DNA of 64,000 nt, from assembly GCA_046330415.1 (NCBI GenBank), contig JAXLSW010000022.1:1-64000 (forward strand), written 5' to 3'. The notes below the pieces were generated by a model. The model ran no database searches, was not told the origin of the DNA, and was given only the letters and a program-made list of their open reading frames with translations. The DNA comes from RHKX01 sp046330415 (lineage in GTDB: Bacteria > Actinomycetota > Thermoleophilia > Solirubrobacterales > 70-9). The position numbers and the translations under genes are program-made. This document shows, in pieces, positions 53,257 through 63,354 of this stretch. Each line of letters opens with the position of its first letter. Positions within the stretch are counted from its first letter, which is position 1.

Positions 53257-54255
53257 TCAACCGCGCGCGGGCTCGATCAGGATCTTGAGCTCGGGCGTGC
53301 CCGGGCGCAGAAGCTCCGCGAACGCCGCCGCCACCCCGTCGAGGCCGATCCGCGACGTGACGAGCTCATCAGCCGGGACCTTTCCATCGGCGAGCATCGC
53401 GACCGCCTCGTCGAAGCTGGCCGGGCGATAGGCGAACGACCCCCGCAGCTTCGCCTCCTTCAGCATCACGTTGAGCTGGGAGATCGGGACGGGCTCCTCG
53501 AGCATCCCGACGAGTGCGACGGTCCCCTCCGGGGCCAGGATCTCGATCGCGAGGCCGGGCGCGTTGACGTTGCCCGCGCACTCGATCACGACCTCCGGGA
53601 GCCCCCCGTCGAACGCCTCGATCACGGCCTCGTGGACGCCCTCGAGGCCCAGCGCGGTCGCCGCACCGAGGCGGAGGGCGAGCTCCCGGCGCTGCTCGTT
53701 GGGCTCGATCACGACGACCCGTTCGAACCCGCGGCCGCGGAGGCCGACGATCGTCATCGCGCCGATCGGGCCGCAGCCGAGGACGCAGACGTTCATACCG
53801 GGCTCGGCTCCGGAGATGTCGATGCCGTGCAGGCCGACCGCAAGCGGCTCCACGAGCGCACCGTGGGAGAGCTCGACCTCGTCCGGCACCCGCCACAGCA
53901 TCTCGACGGGGCAGGTCATCCGCTCCGCGTAGCCACCGTCGTTGGTGCCGAGGCCGATGCCGCCCTCCATGGACGCGGCGATGTCGAGCCGGTCGATCGG
54001 TGGGAATGGGTAGACACAGACGCGGTCGCCCTCGCTCCAGCCCTCGACCCCGGGGCCCACCGCGGCGATGGTTCCGGCCAGCTCGTGGCCGAGGATCGCC
54101 CCCTCGGGCAGGATCCCGGAGGGAAGCATGTGCAGGTCGGAGCCGCAGATGCCGCAGGCGACCACCTCGATGCTCACCTCGCCCTCGGCGGGCTCGGCGT
54201 CCGCGACCTCGCTGACCTCGAGGCTCTGCGCGGGCGCGACGGTGACCGCCCTCAT
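53257..54255 (-). CDS. Zinc-dependent alcohol dehydrogenase (MDR family)
   Basis: A 332-residue medium-chain dehydrogenase. Catalytic zinc ligands are in CGICGSDLH and GHELAG, with VEPLAVGLHG as third ligand region; the Rossmann motif is VLGCGPIGAM, and Glu in VVIEPNEQR suggests NAD(H). The four-Cys structural-zinc lobe is absent. The ATG overlaps the amidase stop (ATGA), so the two act in one transcript. The substrate is unknown: polyol or threonine dehydrogenase-like enzymes are nearest in layout. Confidence 0.87.
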   Translation of the reverse strand: MRAVTVAPAQSLEVSEVADAEPAEGEVSIEVVACGICGSDLHMLPSGILPEGAILGHELAGTIAAVGPGVEGWSEGDRVCVYPFPPIDRLDIAASMEGGIGLGTNDGGYAERMTCPVEMLWRVPDEVELSHGALVEPLAVGLHGIDISGAEPGMNVCVLGCGPIGAMTIVGLRGRGFERVVVIEPNEQRRELALRLGAATALGLEGVHEAVIEAFDGGLPEVVIECAGNVNAPGLAIEILAPEGTVALVGMLEEPVPISQLNVMLKEAKLRGSFAYRPASFDEAVAMLADGKVPADELVTSRIGLDGVAAAFAELLRPGTPELKILIEPARG

Positions 54256-55664
54256 GCCGCCACCTCGGGGATCCGCTCGGTCCAGGCGGTCTCGGCCTCG
54301 ACCTGGGCCGAGAGCGAGAGCAGCAGATCCTCGCGATCGGGCGGGGCGACGAGCGTCATCCCGATCGGGAGCGCGCCGGTCGGAACCGGCGCGGGGATCG
54401 ACGCCGCCGGCTGGCCGGTGTGGTTCCAGACGGGCGTGTAGGGATAGGTGCGGGCCATGCCGAGCAGCGTACGCAAAGCTCCCATTCCCGCCCAGCGCCC
54501 GATCTCGACGGGCGGCTCCGCGATCGTCGGGGTGAGGACGACGTCGAAGTTCTCGAAGATCGCGTTGATCCGGGCCGCGTGCTCACCCTGGCGGCGCAGC
54601 GAGCTCTGCAGGACGCGCTCGGGGATCCGGCGGCCGAGCTTGCCGAAGCCGCGCGTGCGGGGTTCGAGCCGCTCCGGGTGCTCGACGGCGTCGACGTCCT
54701 GGGCGATCCCACGCAGATAGCGGGGGACGAAGTCGTTGGCGACGGACCCCCAGTCGGGCGCCCGGTCGACGACCTCGTGGCCGAGGCCGCGCAGGACGTC
54801 CTTGGTCGCCTCGAAGGCGGCGACGACGCGGTCGTCGAGCTTCGGCGGCAGCGGCCCCCGCGGGGGCTTCGTCGTCGCCGCGATGCGGAGCTTGCCGGGC
54901 GCGCGGGCGGCTGCCGCGGCGAAGGACTCGACGGGCGGCGGCGTGTCGACGTCCCCCTCGACCCTGCCCGCGACGACGTCGAGCCAGAGCGCCGTGTCCG
55001 CCACCCGGCGGCTCACGCAGCCGTTGGCCGAGAGCCCGTACCAGTGCTCGCGATACGGCATCAGGCTGATCCGGCCGCGCTGCGGCTTCAGCCCGAAGAG
55101 ACCGCAGCAGGCGGCCGGGATGCGGATCGAGCCGCCGCCGTCGGAGGCGGAAGCGGCGCCGACCATCAACGCCGCAACGGCGGCGGCGGAGCCTCCAGAC
55201 GAACCGCCGGAGGTGTGGTCGAGGTCCCAGGGATTGCGGGTGATCCCCCACGCTTCGGTCTCGGTGAACCCGCAGATTGCGAGCTCGGGGAGGTTGGTCT
55301 TGCCGACGATGACGGCGCCCGCGGCGCGCAGCTTCGCGACCTGGGCGGCGTCCTCGCGGGCGAGCGTGGTGAAGCCGAGGGTGCCGTGGGTGGTCAACTC
55401 GCCGGCGACATCGACCCCGTCCTTGATCGCGACCGGAACGCCGAGAAGCGGCGCGCGCTCACCCGCGGCGAGCCGGCGATCGGCCTCATCGGCGCTCTCG
55501 CGCGCCTGCTCGGCGAGGACGATCCGGAACGCGTTGAGCTTCGGCTGCAGCGCCTCGATCCGCTCGAGGCAGGCCTCGGTCAGCTCCCGGGAGGAGACGG
55601 ACCCGTCGGCGACCAACTCGGCCTGGCGGGCGATCCCCGCTGCGAGGAGCTCGGAGCGATCCAT
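54252..55664 (-). CDS. Amidase signature family hydrolase
   Basis: A 470-residue amidase with the Ser-cisSer-Lys triad: Lys81 in VAIKDGVDV, Ser155/156 in HTSGGSSGGSAAA and Ser179 in SDGGGSIRIPA. It lacks the GatA context (no gatB or gatC nearby), so a free amidase acting on small amides is more likely than a tRNA amidotransferase subunit. First gene of a two-gene operon with the alcohol dehydrogenase. Confidence 0.88.
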   Translation of the reverse strand: MDRSELLAAGIARQAELVADGSVSSRELTEACLERIEALQPKLNAFRIVLAEQARESADEADRRLAAGERAPLLGVPVAIKDGVDVAGELTTHGTLGFTTLAREDAAQVAKLRAAGAVIVGKTNLPELAICGFTETEAWGITRNPWDLDHTSGGSSGGSAAAVAALMVGAASASDGGGSIRIPAACCGLFGLKPQRGRISLMPYREHWYGLSANGCVSRRVADTALWLDVVAGRVEGDVDTPPPVESFAAAAARAPGKLRIAATTKPPRGPLPPKLDDRVVAAFEATKDVLRGLGHEVVDRAPDWGSVANDFVPRYLRGIAQDVDAVEHPERLEPRTRGFGKLGRRIPERVLQSSLRRQGEHAARINAIFENFDVVLTPTIAEPPVEIGRWAGMGALRTLLGMARTYPYTPVWNHTGQPAASIPAPVPTGALPIGMTLVAPPDREDLLLSLSAQVEAETAWTERIPEVAA

Positions 55665-55748
55665 GCGCGAAACCTATTCCGCCCACGGCGTCGGCGTGCG
55701 CGACGCGAGCCCCGGGACCATGCCCGGCGCCGCGGCTAGGTTTCGCGC

Positions 55749-56555
55749 GTGACCGCAAAGGGTGCCCGCGCCTGGAAGATCTTCTGCCTGACGGGTATCG
55801 CCTTGTGGGTCGGCCTCACGGTGCTCGCCGCGGTCCTCAACGACGACCCCTCCGACCCACGGCCGGTGACGCTCACCTTCGCGGCCGGCGGGGCGGTGTT
55901 CTTCGGGCTGATCTTCGGGATCTCGCTGTGGAACACGCGGGCGAAGAAGTTCCCCGACCTGGAGCTCCTCTACGCCGAGCTCTCGATCGAACCCGAGTTG
56001 GGCGGCCGTCGCGTCGCCCGGCTCGCGACGATGCGGCTCGTCGCCCGCTGCTACCTGGTGCTCGGCATGCTCGTCACCGGCCTCGGGCTCGCCGCGATCG
56101 TGCAGGAAACGCTCGGCGCCGGCTCTGCCAGGACCACCCTCACGGTGATGATCGTGATCGTCGTCCTCTGGGCGCTCGCCGTTCCCTTCGTGATCGGCAT
56201 CGCGCGCAGGACGACCGACTCGGTCCTCGCTCCACTCCACCTCGAGCAAGCCGGCGCAGCTCTCGTCGGCGAGCGCCACGGCAGGCGCGTGCGGATCGAC
56301 GTCACCGCAAAGGGATGGACGACTCGCGTCAGCCCGGCGTCAGCCGTCCCCGAGCTCAGTGGGGACGAGATCCTCGCCTACGCGAACCGCGGCGACGCCG
56401 ACGCCTGGGACGGCGTCGAGATGAGCGCGGACGGCGATGCAGCGGTCGTCAAGCGCGCCGGACGAGCCGGCCACGAGGGCCCGTCCTGGCTCTGGGACCT
56501 ATGGCTGGCCGAGCGGCTCGCCGGCGGCTCGGAGCGGTCAGCGGGATTCGACTAG
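55749..56555 (+). CDS. Four-helix membrane protein, unknown function
   Basis: A 268-residue protein with predicted helices at about residues 10-30, 40-60, 98-120 and 132-152, then a soluble C-terminal domain of about 110 residues with Gly/Asp-rich strands and Trp clusters (SWLWDLWLAERL). No family recognised. It is divergent from the amidase gene and starts with GTG. Confidence 0.65.
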   Translation: MTAKGARAWKIFCLTGIALWVGLTVLAAVLNDDPSDPRPVTLTFAAGGAVFFGLIFGISLWNTRAKKFPDLELLYAELSIEPELGGRRVARLATMRLVARCYLVLGMLVTGLGLAAIVQETLGAGSARTTLTVMIVIVVLWALAVPFVIGIARRTTDSVLAPLHLEQAGAALVGERHGRRVRIDVTAKGWTTRVSPASAVPELSGDEILAYANRGDADAWDGVEMSADGDAAVVKRAGRAGHEGPSWLWDLWLAERLAGGSERSAGFD

Positions 56556-56625
56556 CCGCGTCATCGCGCTGACGCCGGCGGTTCCGATTCGTACCGCTCG
56601 GCGCGCAAACCACGCTCACCTCGCA

Positions 56626-56674
56626 CCTGCGCTGCGTATTCCCCTGTCATAGCTGGGTCGATCCGCAGCGCAGA
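56626..56674 (-). repeat. 49-bp palindromic element, family 3, copy 3 (inverted)
   Basis: Outer arms CCTGCGCTGCG and CGCAGCGCAGA, 10 of 11 paired. Read on the minus strand it aligns with copy 1 along its length, sharing CTGCGCTGCGGATCGA. It lies in a 208-bp non-coding gap between two convergent genes; I see nothing else there. Confidence 0.65.
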
Positions 56675-56763
56675 CCCCGAGCGACACCCGACGCATCGCG
56701 CGGCGTCAGCCACACGACGAGCCCCCGGGCCGCAAGCCGACGAGGACGCAGAGCTGAGTGCTC

Positions 56764-57939
<1,176 letters not shown>

Positions 57940-58050
57940 CTGCGGGTCTCCTGAAGGTGAGGGGGCTCGGACGAGGGTGCTCGGGATCGTAGTGAGGCGA
58001 GCCTTCCAGTCCGGTCCCGAGCGGGGGCGTCGTTATCGTGGCCCGTCCGC

Positions 58051-59502
58051 ATGGATGTCTCGCTCTCCCCCACCCCACCCCCGGATTCCGGCGACGCGCT
58101 CGTCTGCGTCGGGATGTTCACGGGCGAGGAGCTGCCGGCCGAGCTGGCCGGTGCTCCGGGCGCCGAGGACGTCCGCGCCAAGTTCAAGAGCCTCTCGGTG
58201 GTACGGCCACAGGGGCGACGGGTCCTCGTCGTCGGCCTCGGCGGACGCGACGACTTCGATCCCGAGCGCGCCCGCGTCGCGGCCGCCCTCGCGGTGCGCC
58301 AGGCGCAGCGGCTCGAGGCCGCCGAGATCGCCTGGGACTGCCCCGAGGGGAGGAGTGTGCCGGCGGCGCTGGCCGGTGCCACGATCCTCGCCGCCTACCG
58401 CTTCGACCGGCTCAAGAGCACGATCGACGCCGATGCCGATCCCCCGTTCGAGATCCGGGCGCTGACCCTCCACGGCGCCTCCGACGCCGACTTCGCCGCC
58501 GAGACGGTCCCAGTCTCCGTCGCCGCCGCCCGGGCCGCCAATCGCGCACGGGACCTGCAGAACCTGCCTGCGAACATCTGCGACCCGGCGTTCCTCGCCG
58601 ACCGCGCCCGCGAGATCGCCGCGGCGGACGAGCGGATCGAGGCGCGCATCCTCAGCGGCACCGACATCGCCGAGGAGGGCCTCGGTGGCCTGCTCGCGGT
58701 CAGCTCAGGCTCGACGAAGGAACCGGCGCTGATCACGCTCCGCTACCGCGGTTCGGGCGATGGCGATGGTCCGACTCTCGGCTTCGTCGGCAAGGGGGTC
58801 ACCTTCGACACCGGCGGGATCTCGATCAAGCCTGCGGCCGGGATGGAGCTGATGAAGAAGGACATGTCGGGAGGCGCCGCCGTCCTCGAGGCGACCGCGG
58901 CGATCGCCGAGCTCGGGCTGCCGGTGGACCTGATCGCGGTGGTCCCGGCGGTGGAGAACATGCCGAGCGGCTCGGCGACTCGGCCCGGCGACGTGATCAC
59001 CCAGCTCAACGGCCGCACGGTCGAGGTCAACAACACCGACGCGGAGGGACGCCTGATCCTCGCCGACGCGCTCACCTGGGCCATCCGCGAGGGCGCCGAG
59101 CGCCTCGTCGACATCGCGACCCTGACCGGCGCTGTGATCGTCGCCCTCGGATCGAGCTACGCGGGCCTCGTCAGCAACGACGATTCCTGGGCCGAGGAGG
59201 TGGCCGCCGCGGGGACCCTCGTCGGCGAGCTCGCCTGGCGGCTGCCGCTGCACGAGGAGTACAAGGATCTGATGCGCGGGACCACCGCCGACCTGACCAA
59301 CTCGGCGCCGAAGCGGAAGGCGGGGACGCTCACCGCAGCCTCGTTCCTGGAGGAGTTCGTCGAGGGCGTCACCTGGGCACACCTGGACATCGCCGGAACG
59401 TCCTGGGACGTCGGTCGCGAGTACGTCGGCAAGGGCGCCACCGGGTTCGGGACCAGGCTGCTGGTCGAGCTTGCCCGCCGGGTCGGAACCGAACCGGCCT
59501 AG
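58051..59502 (+). CDS. pepA: Leucyl aminopeptidase (M17)
   Basis: A 483-residue dizinc aminopeptidase. Metal-binding Lys and Asp are in VGKGVTFDTGGISIKP, and the signature NTDAEGRLILADAL holds the remaining ligands; the C-terminal WAHLDIAGTSWD is typical. The N-terminal macro-like domain (residues 1-160) is present. ATG at 58051 is divergent from the thiolase start. Confidence 0.93.
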   Translation: MDVSLSPTPPPDSGDALVCVGMFTGEELPAELAGAPGAEDVRAKFKSLSVVRPQGRRVLVVGLGGRDDFDPERARVAAALAVRQAQRLEAAEIAWDCPEGRSVPAALAGATILAAYRFDRLKSTIDADADPPFEIRALTLHGASDADFAAETVPVSVAAARAANRARDLQNLPANICDPAFLADRAREIAAADERIEARILSGTDIAEEGLGGLLAVSSGSTKEPALITLRYRGSGDGDGPTLGFVGKGVTFDTGGISIKPAAGMELMKKDMSGGAAVLEATAAIAELGLPVDLIAVVPAVENMPSGSATRPGDVITQLNGRTVEVNNTDAEGRLILADALTWAIREGAERLVDIATLTGAVIVALGSSYAGLVSNDDSWAEEVAAAGTLVGELAWRLPLHEEYKDLMRGTTADLTNSAPKRKAGTLTAASFLEEFVEGVTWAHLDIAGTSWDVGREYVGKGATGFGTRLLVELARRVGTEPA

Positions 59503-59775
59503 CCGCTTGATTCCACGAACTCAGGCGACGTAGTCGACCAGAGCCCGGCTCGGACGCCCGAGCCAGTGGTAGGGCGAGATGCAGGCAGCGAGGGGTAAGA
59601 AGACGAGCGTCGGTCCATGCGCAGAGGGCAGCGGCGCCCTGTTCCACGCGCTCGGGCGACGCGCGGGGGTTCCGCGGCGGCACCCATGGAATCACTCATC
59701 CAGGCCCGCGGATCCCACCACCCACGCAGCCCGCGGCCGTTAATCAAGCGGCTTGCCCTCGCCGATAATGGGCGG
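59503..59775. other. Non-coding stretch with a hairpin downstream of pepA
   Basis: A perfect stem GGCTCGG-ACGC-CCGAGCC at 59547-59564 may end the pepA transcript. At the right end GATAAT (59764-59769) lies 6 bp before the preferred GTG of the next gene and could be a -10 element of a leaderless transcript. No tRNA or riboswitch pattern was recognised. Confidence 0.4.
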
Positions 59776-62058
59776 GTGAACCAACTCCTCATCGGCGGTG
59801 ACGCGAGGACGGCACAGCGGCTCGCTGAGCTGCTCGGTGCGCTGGCAAGCCACGACGATGCCGACGGCACCACCAGCGCCGCGCTCGAATGGGCGGCGCG
59901 CTCGACAGGTGCGGACGCCGGCGCGATTCTCGCCGCCGGCGGGATCGTCGCTTCGGTCGGATTCGGCACCGATCCGCCGCCTGAGGCGTTGCGTGAGGTC
60001 GCCGCCGGCGAGGCGCGGTCCCTGCGCGTCCCCGAGGTCGGGGACTGCCACTCGATCTCGGTCCCGATCGAGGAGGAGGACCTCGACCACCTGATCCTCG
60101 CCCGGAGCGAGAAGCCGTTCTCCGGCGAGGAGCCGAACCTGCTTCGCGGAGTCGCCAGGGTGCTGGCGCTGACCCTGCGCACGATCCGCTCGATGAGCTC
60201 CGAACGGGAGTTGCGCCTCGAGAGCGAGCGTCGCGGGGCGGAGAACGAGATGCTGCTGGAGTCGCTTCGCGAGCGGCACCTCCTGTTCGAGCGGCTCTCG
60301 CGGATCCAGAGCTCGATCGTCGCCAGGCTGGCCATCGACGACGTGCTCGAGGCGATCGTCGAGGGGGCGTCGGAGCTGCTCTCCGACGAGACCGTCGGGT
60401 TGCGGCTGCTCGACCGCGACGACCCCGGCCGCATGGTCCTGGTTGCCTCCCACGGGATCCCCAGGGAGATGCTGGAGCGCGTGCGCTTCGGCCGCGTCGG
60501 CGAGGGCGTGGGTGGCCAGGCCATCCTCCGGGAGGAGCTGGTCGTGATCGACAGCTACGGGAAGCACGAGTCCGCGATCCAGTCGTTCGCGCAGTTCGGC
60601 GTCAAGTCGGCGATGGCCACGCCGGTGCGCGAGGGCGGCAAGGTCGTCGGCAGCCTGACGGTCGCCCGCGAGAAGGAGGGCCACGAGTACACCGAGGCCG
60701 AGCGCGACATCCTCGTGGCGTTCGCCAAGCACGCGAGCATCGCCCTGACCGACGCCCGCACAGTCCAGGACGCGATCGACCAGGCCCTGCAGGATCCGCT
60801 CACCAAGCTCCCCAACAGGAGCCTTCTCGCGGATCGCCTCAACACCGCGCTCGCCCGCGCCGAACGGCACGGCCTCGAGGCGGCCGTGCTGTTCTGCGAC
60901 CTCGACGAGTTCAAGAACGTCAACGACAGCCTCGGCCACGCTGCCGGCGACGAGCTGCTGATCGCCGTCGGTCGTCGGCTCGTCGGCTGCGTTCCGCCGC
61001 AGGACACGGCTGCGCGCTTCGGCGGAGACGAGTTCGCGGTCCTCGTCGAGGACACCGCCAGAACGAACGTCGCGGCCCTCGCCGACAGCATCCTGCGAGC
61101 CCTCGAGGAGCCGTTTGCGGTCCGCGGCATGGAGGTGTTCCTGTCCGGCAGCATCGGCATCGCGGCGGGTTCGAGACGAACCGAAGACCTGCTGCGGAAC
61201 GCCGACCTCGCGATGTACGAGGCGAAGCGCCGCGGCTCGGGCCGTGAGAGCTTCCGCCCGGAGATGCACGCGTCGGTCGTCGAACGGCTCGCGCTCGAGG
61301 CCGAGCTGAAGCGCGCGATCCTCGCCGGACAACTCGACGTCCACTACCAGCCGATCGTGGACCTGCAGAGCATGCGCGTCGTCGCCGCTGAGGCGCTGGT
61401 CCGCTGGGACCATCCCTCGCGCGGGCCGCTCGAGCCCGCCGAGTTCATCCCGATCGCGGAGCAGACCGGCGCCATCATCGCCCTCGGCGACTTCGTCCTC
61501 AGGCACGCCGCCCGGACCGCCGCAGGCTGGCAACGCGAGGTCCCGGGCGCCCGGCAGATCGGCGTCAGCGTCAACGTCTCGCTGATCCAGCTCGAGCGCG
61601 GAGGCATCGCCGATGCCGTCCGCGACGTGATCTCCTCCTCGGGGCTGAACCCGGGAACGCTGACCCTGGAGCTCACCGAGACCGCGTTCGGCAGCGACGC
61701 GCGCAAGATGGCCGAGCTGCTGCAGGAGCTGAGCGATCTCGACGTCGAGCTCGCCGTCGACGACTTCGGCACGGGCTTCTCGTCCCTGCAGCATCTCCAG
61801 CTCTTCCCCATCGACCAGCTGAAGATCCCGAAGCCGTTCGTCGACGACCTCGGCAGGCCGGGCGACGACTCGGCCCTGACGGAGGCGATCCTCGACATCG
61901 GCACGAGCCTCGGGCTGCGCGTCGTCGCCGAGGGGATCGAGCGCCCCGAGCAGATCGGGCGCCTACGGGAGCTCGGGTGCCGATACGGGCAGGGCTTCCT
62001 GCTCGGTCACCCGGTGGATGCGGAGGCGATCGTGCGGATGGTCAGCGCCGGGCGCTGA
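59776..62058 (+). CDS. GAF-GAF-GGDEF-EAL cyclic-di-GMP signalling protein
   Basis: A 760-residue cytoplasmic protein. Two GAF-like sensor regions (about residues 20-140 and 180-330, with a coiled-coil linker) precede a diguanylate cyclase domain with an intact GGDEF (ARFGGDEFAVL) and an EAL phosphodiesterase domain (AEALVRW, LELTETAFG, DDFGTGFSSL, AEGIERPEQ, YGQGFLLG). The inhibitory RxxD I-site upstream of GGDEF is absent (PPQD). The KID motif reads KIP but its catalytic Lys is kept, so both activities may be possible. I chose GTG at 59776 because upstream in-frame sequence is Arg/Pro-rich and unlike a domain. Confidence 0.88.
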   Translation: MNQLLIGGDARTAQRLAELLGALASHDDADGTTSAALEWAARSTGADAGAILAAGGIVASVGFGTDPPPEALREVAAGEARSLRVPEVGDCHSISVPIEEEDLDHLILARSEKPFSGEEPNLLRGVARVLALTLRTIRSMSSERELRLESERRGAENEMLLESLRERHLLFERLSRIQSSIVARLAIDDVLEAIVEGASELLSDETVGLRLLDRDDPGRMVLVASHGIPREMLERVRFGRVGEGVGGQAILREELVVIDSYGKHESAIQSFAQFGVKSAMATPVREGGKVVGSLTVAREKEGHEYTEAERDILVAFAKHASIALTDARTVQDAIDQALQDPLTKLPNRSLLADRLNTALARAERHGLEAAVLFCDLDEFKNVNDSLGHAAGDELLIAVGRRLVGCVPPQDTAARFGGDEFAVLVEDTARTNVAALADSILRALEEPFAVRGMEVFLSGSIGIAAGSRRTEDLLRNADLAMYEAKRRGSGRESFRPEMHASVVERLALEAELKRAILAGQLDVHYQPIVDLQSMRVVAAEALVRWDHPSRGPLEPAEFIPIAEQTGAIIALGDFVLRHAARTAAGWQREVPGARQIGVSVNVSLIQLERGGIADAVRDVISSSGLNPGTLTLELTETAFGSDARKMAELLQELSDLDVELAVDDFGTGFSSLQHLQLFPIDQLKIPKPFVDDLGRPGDDSALTEAILDIGTSLGLRVVAEGIERPEQIGRLRELGCRYGQGFLLGHPVDAEAIVRMVSAGR

Positions 62059-62111
62059 ACGGGCTCGGGATCCGACGCCGGCTCGCCGCTCCTGCCAAGA
62101 TCCGCGCCCCG

Positions 62112-63245
62112 ATGGACTTCGACCTCAGCGACGAGCAGCGCCTCCTGCGCGACACCGTGCGCGACTTCGCGCGCAACGAGGTCGCACCGCGCGCCGAGCA
62201 GCAGGACCGCGACAAGGCCTTCCCCTACGAGCTCGTCGAGGCGATGGGCGGGCTCGGGCTGATGGGCATCCCGTTCCCCGCCGAGTACGGGGGCGGCGGC
62301 GCCGACTCGCTGTCCTACGCGCTCGCGGTCGAGGAGCTCGCCCGGATCGACTCCTCGACGGCGATCACGATGGCGGCGCATACCTCGCTCGGGACGATGC
62401 CCATATATCTGTGGGGCAACGAGGAGCAGAAGGCGGAATGGCTGCCGTCGCTGTGCTCGGGCGAGCGCCTCGCCGCGTTCGGCCTGACCGAACCCGAGGC
62501 GGGCTCCGACGCCGGCAACGTTCGCACGAAGGCGGCGCTGGAGGACGGCGAGTGGGTGATCGACGGCGCCAAGCAGTTCATCACCAACTCCGGCACCGAG
62601 ATCTCGGCCTGCGTGACGATCACGGCCCGCACCGGCCCGGAGGAGATCTCGAACATCATCGTCCCCAACGACACACCCGGCTACGAGGTCGGCGAGTCCT
62701 ACCGGAAGATGGGCTGGCACGCCTCCGACACCCACCCGCTGTCCTTCGACTCCGCCCGGGTTCCCGAGGCCAACCTCCTCGGCCCCCGGGGCAACGGCTT
62801 CAAGCAGTTCCTGCAGATCCTCGACGGTGGACGCATCGGCGTCGCCGCGATGGGGCTGGGCCTCGCGCAGGGCTGCCTCGACGAAGCGCTCTCCTACGCG
62901 AAGGAGCGACAGGCGTTCGGCCAGTCGATCTCGCGCTTTCAGTCGATCCAGGCCAAGCTCGCCGACATGGCGACCGAGATCGAGGCGGCGCGTCTGCTCA
63001 CCTACCGGGCGGCGCTGCTGAAGGATCGCGGCGAGTCGTTCACCCTGACCGCAGCGCAGGCGAAGCTGAAGACGGGGCGGCTCGCGGTGCGGTGCGCCGA
63101 GGAGGCCGTGCAGATCCACGGCGGCTACGGCTACATCGAGGAGTACCCCGTCTGCCGCCACTACCGCGACGCGAAGATCCTCACCATCGGTGAGGGCACC
63201 GACGAGGTCCAGCAGATGGTGATCGCACGCGCGCTGGGCTGCTGA
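62112..63245 (+). CDS. Acyl-CoA dehydrogenase
   Basis: A 377-residue FAD enzyme introducing the alpha-beta double bond into acyl-CoA. LTEPEAGSDAGNVRTKA, FITNSGTEISACVTITA, ERQAFGQSISRFQSIQ and HGGYGYIEEYPVCRHYRDAKI are family signatures; the catalytic Glu is in TIGEGTDEVQQM, the short-chain position. It passes electrons to ETF. ATG at 62112 gives MDFDLSDEQRLLRD, the standard N-terminus. Confidence 0.94.
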   Translation: MDFDLSDEQRLLRDTVRDFARNEVAPRAEQQDRDKAFPYELVEAMGGLGLMGIPFPAEYGGGGADSLSYALAVEELARIDSSTAITMAAHTSLGTMPIYLWGNEEQKAEWLPSLCSGERLAAFGLTEPEAGSDAGNVRTKAALEDGEWVIDGAKQFITNSGTEISACVTITARTGPEEISNIIVPNDTPGYEVGESYRKMGWHASDTHPLSFDSARVPEANLLGPRGNGFKQFLQILDGGRIGVAAMGLGLAQGCLDEALSYAKERQAFGQSISRFQSIQAKLADMATEIEAARLLTYRAALLKDRGESFTLTAAQAKLKTGRLAVRCAEEAVQIHGGYGYIEEYPVCRHYRDAKILTIGEGTDEVQQMVIARALGC

Positions 63246-63354
63246 TCGGCGGTCGCGCCGTGCAAGCCGGTGGCCATCCGGGAAGCGCCGGGACGGGTAG
63301 CGGCGATTTCGGGATAAGGTGACCAGCCCGCTTCCAACCGTGGTTCCATCACCG

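Noticed and set aside
54655..54685. GGGTTCGAGCC, resembling a tRNA T-arm.
   Set aside because: No acceptor or anticodon stems around it; it is inside the amidase gene.
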